A stretch of DNA of 23,944 bases, from positions 187,954-211,897 of the forward strand of contig CDMY01000376.1 of assembly GCA_001179505.1 (NCBI GenBank). The letters run 5' to 3'. Below are positions 1 through 7,700 of this stretch, one piece after another. The notes under the pieces are model-generated. The model was given only the letters and a program-made list of their open reading frames with translations. It made no database searches and was not told the origin of the DNA. The position numbers and the translations under genes were made by a program. Position 1 is the stretch's first letter, and the number at the start of each line of letters is the position of its first letter. Source of the DNA: Vitrella brassicaformis. Its lineage: Eukaryota > Sar > Vitrellaceae.

Positions 1-854
1 GGCAGTTGGTGGTGCAGTGAGCGACGTACGCAGATTCATGGCGTGGATGGATCCATCCATCCATGTGTCGCTGTGTGCGTGTTTGTGAGTGGATTGGTTA
101 AGAGGGAGGGAGGCTGATTTTTCGATGGGGTTGCGGGTGGGTGGTGCAGTGGGGCCAGGGAGGGAGGGAGGGAGGCAAGGGAGGGTAGTGAGGGGGCGAT
201 CCGATCGACACACACATCTTGTACATGACCACCGACCATATCGCGTGTATACTGACTGAGTGAATGAGTGAGTGACCGCCCGCTCGCCCGCCCGCCTGAC
301 TGACTGACTGACTGCTATGTGATTTCCTTTCGTTCCTTTTTCAAAACGGCCGTTGGTGTGTGTGTGTGTGTGTGTATGTATGTGTGAAGTTTGAAGGGCT
401 ATGGTGTGATGTACAACACAGGAATCGCCCTCGTCCTCTCACGTGCACCTGTACGCCTCCAGAGAGAGAGAGAGAGAGAGAGTTGATTCGCCAGCAGTGA
501 GTGAGGGCTGTAGAGAGCCGTTGATTCTACTACTGCCACACACACACACACTTACACACACACACTGAGTGCTCTCATGTATTGTGTAATTACACACGAC
601 GAACATGACTCCTGAGTGACGTATGGACGTACGGACAATCACTCCTTTCAATGAACGAACGGTCTCTGTATATCAAATGTGCTGACACGGCAACAGCACA
701 CATCTCTGCTGCCACATCAAACAGACCTGCCCTCATAGCTAAACCAACTCACTCACTCACAGACAAAAACCTCTCGCCGACCCCGATACGAGAAACCACA
801 CCACACCCACTAGAAAGCCCTCGACCGACCAAAAAACCCCGCCTAGCCGCCCTC
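1..854. repeat. Repeat-rich region without a recognisable gene
   Basis: I see no credible coding exon here. The open frames have low-complexity translations (Pro/Ser/His/Thr runs) and lack the G/C-ending codons of the real exons in this window. The stretch is a series of simple repeats: GGGA units at about 157-176, TGAC/TGAG units at 255-312, TG units at 355-375, AG units at 461-482 and CA units at 538-570. The last 200 bases may include the 3' untranslated region of the minus-strand gene that stops at 855, but I see no clear polyadenylation signal. Confidence 0.7.
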
Positions 855-1475
855 TCACTTGGCTACTGCACTCCTCTCCTGTGTGTGCTGTACTGGCCAC
901 ACGACCCACCCCACACAGCCGTACTTGTGCTCGAACTTGGCCTCCCACTCGTCCAGTATTTCCTTCTCAAACAGGTTCAGATCCCCCCAGTCCTGGCGGT
1001 TCATCTCGCTCTCCTCAAACGACATTCTCGCGAGGGCGCGCGAGGCGTCCTTGCCGGCGAAGCAGTGGTACGGCCCGCCCTGGCCGTACATATCTCTCCC
1101 ACTCCTGGTGCTGCTCATGTCATACACCTGATCGGTGGATGGAAAATGGCGCACACACAGGACACAATGAGATGAGTGGCGTCATCAGAGATGCTCTGCG
1201 CGTACCTTTCCTCTGACGGCCACATACACAGGAGCGCCATCAGCGCCTCGAAATGCTGCCAGTTCTTCGAGCGTGAAGCCTCGTGGGCATGGATCTGGCT
1301 TGGGAGGCGGCACGTAGGTCTCCTCTTCCTCCCGCTTTCGTGGCCATAAGAGGTAGGTCATGAAGGCCGCCGCCGTGACGCCAACACCGAGCGCCACCCA
1401 TGGCCACCGGATCAGATCTTTGACGCTCTGCAGCCTCTCGCGAAGCGTCGCTACCATTGCGTATGTGGGTTTCAC
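855..1475 (-). CDS. MAPR/PGRMC-type cytochrome b5-like heme-binding membrane protein
   Basis: Two exons, complement(855..1127, 1206..1475), give about 180 residues; the 78-base intron is phase 0 (donor GTACGC, acceptor CAG). An N-terminal hydrophobic segment (about residues 24-44, followed by a Lys/Arg/Glu stretch) suggests a single-pass membrane anchor. The rest is a cytochrome b5-like domain of the membrane-associated progesterone receptor (MAPR) type, with [18 protein letters not shown] and [10 protein letters not shown]. By remembered alignment to human PGRMC1, Tyr104, Tyr110, Lys158 and Tyr159 match its Tyr107, Tyr113 (the heme ligand), Lys163 and Tyr164. The family binds heme and supports cytochrome P450 and sterol chemistry, usually at the ER. 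A second Met at residue 7 (1457) is an alternative start. Family assignment is firm; heme binding is inferred. Confidence 0.88.
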
Positions 1476-1514
1476 GGAAAGTGTGGCACTAACTCACATA
1501 CGCATCATACACCC

Positions 1515-1741
1515 ATGGGTAAGGAAGCGGCCGGTCAGAGAGATGTACGCGGGAATGTGCAGAAGAGAAGGGCAAGGGTGGGAAGGACAAGACTGGGTGT
1601 GGCGTCATGTTCAACTACAACACGGCCACCCCGGCCCGCAAGGCGACCCTGGAGGCCTACTGTTGCGCCCGAGGCCGGCCCCTCAACGGCCGGGGCGGCT
1701 GGCTGGACCAGCCCGGCACCAGTGCGGCCCTCGGCATCTAG
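1515..1741 (+). CDS. Possible small orphan gene, about 60 residues, with a 4-base first exon
   Basis: A frame open from 1523 to the TAG at 1739-1741 uses almost only C- or G-ending codons from 1563 onward, like the real exons nearby, and is unlike its antisense translation. It begins right after TGTGCAG, a typical 3' splice site here. An upstream ATGG at 1515-1518 is followed by GTAAGG. Splicing out 1519-1562 joins it in frame and gives a 60-residue protein: a Lys/Gly-rich start (MEEKGKGGKDK), then a Cys/Tyr/Gly-containing part (CGVMFNYNTATP, EAYCCARGRP) ending SAALGI. The 44-base intron would be the shortest in the window. If that splice is wrong, this could be the last exon of an unseen gene, start at the internal ATG near 1610, or be a gene remnant. 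I do not recognise the protein. It diverges from the MAPR gene across about 40 bases. Confidence 0.35.
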
Positions 1742-2084
1742 AGCCCCTACGCGCAGTGACCGATAACAAACGGCAACACCCAACCCCCCGTCCCTCTCCT
1801 TCCCCATCCCGACTGCCCTGATGGCCAGATCATCCATCCTGACCGCCCAGTGACCCAGCAAGCGGTGTGCAGCAAGACGCCATGCGTCGAAAGCATGCCA
1901 GTGCAGTCAACACACTGGGGGTGGGTGCATGACTGGCTGGTGCATGTTACCCACACTAGCTTTGTGGGAGCCAGTCTTGTTAGCCACATACAGTGCATCT
2001 GTAGGACAATTTGTCCATGTTACATACATATTTATCTATGAGGGAGCGATGAATTAGGTTCGTGGAGTGCTATATGCCACCACT

Positions 2085-2124
2085 CACGCAGCCACGACAC
2101 TCACGTGCACTCTGTGGCTGCGTG
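2085..2124. repeat. Inverted repeat, 11-bp perfect arms, 18-base loop
   Basis: CACGCAGCCAC at 2085-2095 is exactly complementary to GTGGCTGCGTG at 2114-2124. The loop contains the self-complementary GTGCAC. It abuts the palindrome at 2125-2181. Confidence 0.85.
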
Positions 2125-2181
2125 CAACCTCAGGGTTTGGGCTTCAGGGTTGCAACCCTAAAGCCCAAACCTGAGGTGTTG
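2125..2181. repeat. Long near-perfect palindrome with a telomere-like heptamer
   Basis: The left arm (2125-2152) and right arm (2153-2181) are reverse complements apart from one substitution and small indels. The inner 19 positions on each side carry a single mismatch and there is essentially no loop. The right arm contains CCCTAAA, the complement of the TTTAGGG telomere heptamer. A further partial copy, GGCCCAAAC, follows at about 2186-2194. Confidence 0.85.
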
Positions 2182-2221
2182 CGAAGGCCCAAACTTTTCC
2201 CCCGGTTCGAGCACGACAAAG

Positions 2222-2974
2222 ATGCGGCGCGCCATTGGAGCTCCCGAGCTTCCTCCGTCGTTATGCCGCCCTGCGCGAGCCCCGCTCCGGCAGCCCTTCC
2301 CACGCGCATTCGCCACGACAGCAATGCCGACTCCCTCTACCTCACCATCTCCCTCGCCCTTCCTGCCCACCCGCATCGTCGCTCCCATCGACCGCTCCAG
2401 CGAGATCTTCCAGGCCAACCTTGCTAAGATGACGTCCATCTGCGAGCAACACAGGGCGCTGGTCTCGCAGATCGCCTTTGGCGGAGGCGAGACGGCGCGG
2501 AAGCGGCACACGTCGAGGAAGAAGATGCTCTGCAGAGACCGCATCGACGCTTTGGTGGACCCTGGGGCGCCGTTCCTGGAGCTGTCGCAGCTGGCTGGGC
2601 ATGATCTGTATGAGGACATTGTGCCGTGCGGCGGCATCGTGACGGGCATCGGGCCCATCGGCGGGCGGCTGTCGGTGATTGTGGCCAACGACGCGACGGT
2701 CAAGGGCGGGACGTACTACCCCGTCACGGTCAAGAAACACCTGAGGGCGCAGGAGATCGCCATGCAGAACTACCTGCCGTGCGTGTACCTGGTTGACTCG
2801 GGAGGGGCCAACCTGCCCAGACAGGCTGACGTCTTTCCTGATCGGTATCACTTCGGCCGCATCTTCTACAACCAAGCCAACATGTCCGCAATCGGTCGGT
2901 CTGTCACCTGCCAGGCGCACACCCCTCACAACACAACACACCATTCATCCCATCCACCTACATGACTCTGCTTG

Positions 2975-3013
<39 letters not shown>

Positions 3014-4370
3014 TGTGTGTTTCTTTCGCCAGGGATCCCGCAGATAGCGGTGGTGATGGGTTCCTGCACTGCCGGTGGCGCCTATGTGCCGGCCATGTCC
3101 GACGAGTCCGTCATCGTCAAGGGCAACGGCACCATTTTCCTTGGCGGACCGCCACTCGTCAAAGCCGGTACAGAAACACAGATGCGTCCACACCAATCAA
3201 TACAGATGCCGGTCCGATGACATTCGGTGCGGTGCGGGCTGTGTGTCCGTTTGTTCGTTCAGCGACTGGTGAGGTGGTGACAGCCGAGCAGCTGGGTGGT
3301 GCGGACCTCCACTGCCGCCTCTCCGGGGTGGCCGACCACTACGCACTCGACGAACATCACGCCATCCACCTCGCTAGACAAATCGTCAGCCACCTGCCCC
3401 CTGTCGGCGGTGCCGCCCCGCCACCGGACCTCGAGCCATCAGAGGAGCCATGGGAGGACCCTGACGACCTTATGGGGCTCGCCCCTACCGACCTGAGGCG
3501 GCCCTTCGATGTGCGGCCGGTGCTGTCGCGGCTGCTGGACGGCTCCCGGCTTGCGGAGTTCAAAGCGAGATACGGCACGACGCTCGTCACTGGGTTTGGG
3601 CACCTGTACGGTGTGCCTGTGGGTGTGCTGGCCAACAATGGCGTGCTCTTCAGCGAGGCCGCACTCAAGGGGGCCCACTTCATCGAGCTGTGCGCCAAGA
3701 GGCAGATACCCATCCTCTTCATCCAGGCAAGCCACTTGTTGACGGATGGATGGCCCAGCCCGATAATGGAATGAATGTGTGTGTGTGTGTTCTGCGTGTG
3801 TGCAGAATATCACTGGCTTCATGGTAGGCCATGCGGCCGAGAAGGGCGGCATCGCCAAGAACGGCGCCAAGCTCGTGACGGCCGTCTCAACAGCCAACGT
3901 GCCCAAGCTGACATTGGTGGTGGGGGCGAGCTACGGTGCCGGCAACTACGGGATGTGCGGCCGTGCATACGACCCCCGCTTCCTGTTCATGTGGCCCAAC
4001 AGCCGCATCGCCGTCATGGGCGGCGAGCAGGCCGCCGGTGTCATGCTCGAGATCGAAAAGGCCGCCAGGAAGAAGGACAAGGGCGAGTGGAGCTCAGAGG
4101 AGGAGCAGAAGAAGAGGGAGGCTCTGCTGGACAAGTACGAGAGCGAGAGCCACCCCTACTACTCGTCTGCAAGGCTGTGGGATGACGGCGTGGTGAGAAG
4201 CACACAGGGTGGACATATGAGTGTGGGTCTGTCTCCCTGTCCGTCCGTCTGTGTGTGTGTGGTTCATTCAGGTGTTGCCGACGGATTCCCGTCAGGTGTT
4301 GGGGTTGGCGCTTCATGCGGCCATCAACAACCCAGGGGGACACACAAACTTTGGGGTGTTCAGGATGTGA
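2222..4370 (+). CDS. MCCB: Methylcrotonyl-CoA carboxylase beta subunit (mitochondrial)
   Basis: Five exons (2222..2894, 3033..3167, 3263..3726, 3806..4192, 4272..4370) give 585 residues, close to the usual length. The protein is the biotin-dependent carboxyltransferase subunit that carboxylates 3-methylcrotonyl-CoA in leucine breakdown; the biotin-carrying alpha subunit is not in the window. Evidence: an Arg/Pro/Ser-rich, acid-poor first 35 residues typical of a mitochondrial presequence; the N-terminal carboxyltransferase half with [14 protein letters not shown] (from about 233) and GGADLHC; and the C-terminal half with NITGFMVG (425), [15 protein letters not shown] (465) and [18 protein letters not shown] and the terminal FGVFRM separate it from propionyl-CoA carboxylase. 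Intron 3 starts with GC instead of GT. A later in-frame Met (2324) is a weaker start because it would remove most of the presequence. An AATAAA at 4632 may serve its mRNA. Confidence 0.95.
2972..3020 (+). repeat. TC then TG dinucleotide tract in carboxylase intron 1
   Basis: An uninterrupted CT run passes directly into a TG run, ending about 10 bases before the TTTCGCCAG acceptor. The pyrimidine part may act as the polypyrimidine tract of the 138-base intron. Confidence 0.9.
3727..3805 (+). other. GC-AG intron in the carboxylase gene
   Basis: Reading-frame continuity and the conserved FIQ-NITGF junction place the donor at CAG|GCAAGC, with the acceptor after TGTGCAG. A GT donor does not restore the frame at this point. 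Non-canonical GC donors usually have an otherwise strong consensus, as here. Confidence 0.8.
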
Positions 4371-4500
4371 TGCACGAAAGCGGGTGTTGAGCGAGAGACC
4401 GTACTGTGGGCCATTTTCTGTCGTGCTAGTAGGGGGGCCGTGCGTGTCAGGTGTAATTCGATGTGGGTCGAGGCCTCTCTGTCGGTTCTCCGTCTTTTTG

Positions 4501-4603
4501 TCTGCTGCGTATGCCTCCGATGAGCCGCGTCGATTGGCAACGGTCAGCTGGGCTTGGCTGACAGTGCCAATCATACGCCATCATGGGAGGCACGTGCAGC
4601 AGA
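4501..4603 (+). other. Long imperfect hairpin, precursor-microRNA-like
   Basis: Successive stems pair across an 8-base loop at 4549-4556: TCTGCTGC (4501-4508) with 4596-4603, TGCCTCC (4512-4518) with 4586-4592, ATGA (4520-4523) with 4581-4584, GCGT (4527-4530) with 4575-4578, GATTGGCA (4532-4539) with 4565-4572, and GTCAGC (4543-4548) with 4557-4562. Internal loops are small and nearly symmetric. It sits in the presumed 3' untranslated region of the carboxylase mRNA, just before the AATAAA. Pairing was done by eye; no folding energy was computed. Confidence 0.6.
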
Positions 4604-4631
4604 TGACACGAAAGACCTGCAGCACTCGATA

Positions 4632-4637
4632 AATAAA
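4632..4637 (+). terminator. Candidate polyadenylation signal of the carboxylase gene
   Basis: AATAAA lies about 260 bases after the carboxylase stop codon, on the same strand and before the converging gene. Whether this organism uses the hexamer is unknown. Confidence 0.35.
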
Positions 4638-4781
4638 GTGCACACAAGTTAGCTGTCTTCGACACCGACAGACACGTACACCAACACGCAACAGACGTAG
4701 AAAAACAGCAGTGGAGACAACGCTGAGCGGTACCCCGAAAACACCAAACTACTTCCTCCCACTACGCCACACAACATCCCG

Positions 4782-7700
4782 TCACAGCTTTGCCCCGCCC
4801 CTGGTTTTCGCCAGGTGGTCTCTCAGCTCCATCCTCGCAATGGTCCTCAGATGCACCTCATCGGGCCCGTCGGCGAGTCGAATGGTGCGTGCCTGGGCCC
4901 ACATGTACGCCAGCGGCGTTGTGTCCGACACACCAGCCGCACCAAACAGCTGGATGCAATCGTCAATCACCTGCGAAGGGGCAAAAAGGCGTATGTACGT
5001 GTGTGAGGCTGTGTGCGTTGTTGACCTTGGTGGCGGCTTGCGGCGTGGCGACTTTTGCCATAGCGAGGGCCTTGAAGAGAGGTCGCTTTGACGGCAGTTT
5101 CCCTGCGGCCGCCTCGTCCAGAAGGTGGGCCGCAGAGTAACACAGACACCGAGCCTGATGGATGGATGGATGGATCAACCGACAGACATATATACCCACA
5201 GTGCGCGGCCCACTGACCTGCTCGATGAGTATTCTTGAGTGTGCGAGTGTGGCCTGCACGGAGCTCTGCTCGGCCAGGGGACGGCCGAAGGGTCGTCTCT
5301 CTACCACACGCTGAACACAGCACACCACACCACACCACACCACACATACACGCATGCAGTTGCAGCCAGTGGTGGCCTCTCTCTCTCACAGACACACCTG
5401 TTTGGTGACAGCGATGGCCCGCTCCGCAGCGCCGAGCAGCCTCAGGCAGTGGTGCAGCCTCCCGCCACCCAACCGGCCCTGGATGATCTGGAACCCACGG
5501 CCAACCCCACCCACCACACTCTCATCTATCGGCACCTGCACGTTCTCGAAACGCATCTCGGCATGACCTACACACACAACAAAAGGGAGGCAACACACAC
5601 GGGCCAGGTTGCTTCTTCTTGTGTGTGTGTGTGTGTGTGTGTCCCCGTCCCTCCCTCCCTCCGTCCCCGTCCCTCCCTCCCTCCCTCCCCACTGACCATG
5701 AGGGGCGTCGTCATATCCGAAGACGGTGTGGGGTCTGAGCACTTTCACCCCTGGTGTGTCCATGGGCACTAGCACCACTGTGTGTGAGGCGTGGGGGTCG
5801 ACCTTGGCTGATTTTGCTGCTGGTGCGGCTGGTGTGCTTTGGTGTCGGCCCAGGACGATAGCGACCTTGCAGCGGGGGTCGGATGCGCCACTGATGTACC
5901 ACTTGTGGCCGGTCACTGACACTGTGCGGCCATCATCCTGACAGACACAACAGACGTGACACACACTATGATACGGTGGGCTGTCTGTCTGTCTGTCTGC
6001 TTACATTGGTGGCGATCTGTGTATGTATGTTGGTTGCATCCGATGAGGCCGTGTGGGGCTCAGTCATCGCAAAGCAGGACCTATGTGAGCATATGGGGTA
6101 ACTAACACATTCATCCCTATATGTGTTGCCTTGCCGCGTTTCTGACCTGATCTGCCCTCTTGCCAGTGGTCTGAGCCACTTGTCCTTTTGCTGTGCGGAT
6201 CCGAACTTGAGCAGCACCTCCATGTTGCCCGTGTCGGGCGCCGAGCAGTTGAACACCTCTGGCGCAAACGCACACCAGCCCGTCAGCTGCAGTGTGTGCA
6301 GCGAGTGGCAACATGCATACAGACATCCACACGGGCCAGCCAGACGCCTTGCGTTTTGTCTGTCTGTCTGTCTCTTTGTGTATCTATCACCTCACCTCGC
6401 ACACGGGAGCATACTCGAGGTGTGTGAGGGCAGCACCGCCCCAGGAGCCCTGCGTGTGAGGTGGACGAATGAATGGGAGCAAGGTGCATTCACAATCAAA
6501 CATGGTGCGTTTGTGAGTGAGTGTGTCTCACAGATGGGTCCATGTCCTTGGTCAGGAAGAAATTGAAGAGGTCTGAAAGACAGACACGAAGAGAGGGAGG
6601 CACGCAGGCAGGCAGAGGGGCAATGCCGAGAGCGATATCGCTTCGCCGGTGTTTATCTTTCTACTTACCCTGGTGGAGTGCATCCTTCTTGAGCTCTTCC
6701 ATGAGGGGATGCACCTCACGCCACCGCCTCTCAGACGTCATGTGCTCATACAGCACACCCCTGCACCCGCCAGACCCATCACATCGACACAGCATATGCC
6801 ACCTCCTCCCCTATATTCTTGTATATCGCCTGCCTGCCTGCCTGCCTGTCTCCCTACTAACTCTGCAGGCAAGATGCGTTGAGCGATGAAGGTCCTGACT
6901 GCGGCGTGCAGCCGCCTGACCCTCTCACCCCATGGTCGCCCCATCAGCGATGGCAGCTCCACCGACGTGAGAGAGCTGGTGGGGGTGGGGTACGATATGG
7001 GCGCCAGGCCGTCACTCGCTGCTAATGTGTCAGCGGCGTGTGGCTCTCCTTGTTGTCCCAGGAGCTGCGATGCGGTGCTGGAGAGGCCTTCGACGATTTC
7101 CTGGACGCACCGAGCACGAAGGAGGAGGACAATCATCCGTCCATCGTCGCCCTGGGTTGTGTTGTTTTTGTTATGTATCGGCTGTCTGTTTGTCTGTTTG
7201 ACCTTCATGCGTTCAGGTCCTATCCTCACAGCGACGTCCGAAGAGGCGTTGCCCAGCACCGTCCGCTTACGAATGCCTGCAGGGCATGGCATGCATTGCC
7301 CGCCACCCACACACACCCACACCCACACAATCGTCGGTGGTCGTCTGGCCTGGCTGTGCTATGCAATACGAATGTGCGTCATATCTTTTCTCTCTCTCTG
7401 CGGTACTGACCCTGCACGACGGCCGCGACTTTGAATAGGGCGAATGCCTTGTACAGACTCCACACAGACGACGGGAACGCTGGCACACCTGCACAGAATA
7501 GTGGCAGAAAGACGTGAATATGGCCGGTTGGCTGGCCTTGGTGTCCGCTGACCTCTCTGTTGGCAGTAAATGGCCCGCATGTCATCCTCGGAAGGAATTC
7601 CTGCAGCCAGGCAGGCAGGCAGGCAGACAACATCCATGTCTGCGTCCCCTCTGTCTGTCTGTCTGTCTGACCCCCACCTGTTTGCCGCAGTGCGTCTCCC

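Larger units (their letters stand above)
1742..2221. other. Spacer dense in inverted repeats, upstream of the carboxylase gene
   Basis: I find no convincing gene. Small inverted repeats cluster here: 1876-1888 (arms GACGC/GCGTC), 1931-1976 (two stacked stems), 2004-2016 (GGACAA/TTGTCC), 2085-2124 (11-bp perfect arms) and 2125-2181 (long imperfect palindrome). The last two lie 40 to 140 bases before the carboxylase start codon, so they fall in its promoter or 5' untranslated region. Confidence 0.7.
4371..4781. other. Convergent spacer / 3' untranslated regions
   Basis: This lies between the stop codons of the converging carboxylase and ACAD10-like genes. I see no coding exon. It contains a long imperfect hairpin (4501-4603) and an AATAAA on the plus strand at 4632-4637. 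Confidence 0.75.

Noticed and set aside
651-1175. A 174-residue open frame on the plus strand
   Set aside because: It overlaps the well-supported MAPR exon on the minus strand. Its translation shows no family features and its first half is low complexity.
1535-1861. A 108-residue open frame on the minus strand
   Set aside because: It is antisense to the candidate small gene. The plus frame has the better codon pattern, and the minus translation is Gly/Ala/Arg-rich noise.
2205-2220. CCGGTTCGAGC, resembling a tRNA T-arm
   Set aside because: No acceptor stem, D-arm or anticodon arm can be paired around it.
2158-2703. Long open frames on the minus strand opposite the carboxylase exons
   Set aside because: They are shadows created by the GC-rich codon use of the conserved carboxylase exons.
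5161-5176. GATG and other tetranucleotide tracts considered as CRISPR-like or phage repeats
   Set aside because: They are uninterrupted microsatellites without spacers, in a eukaryotic intron.
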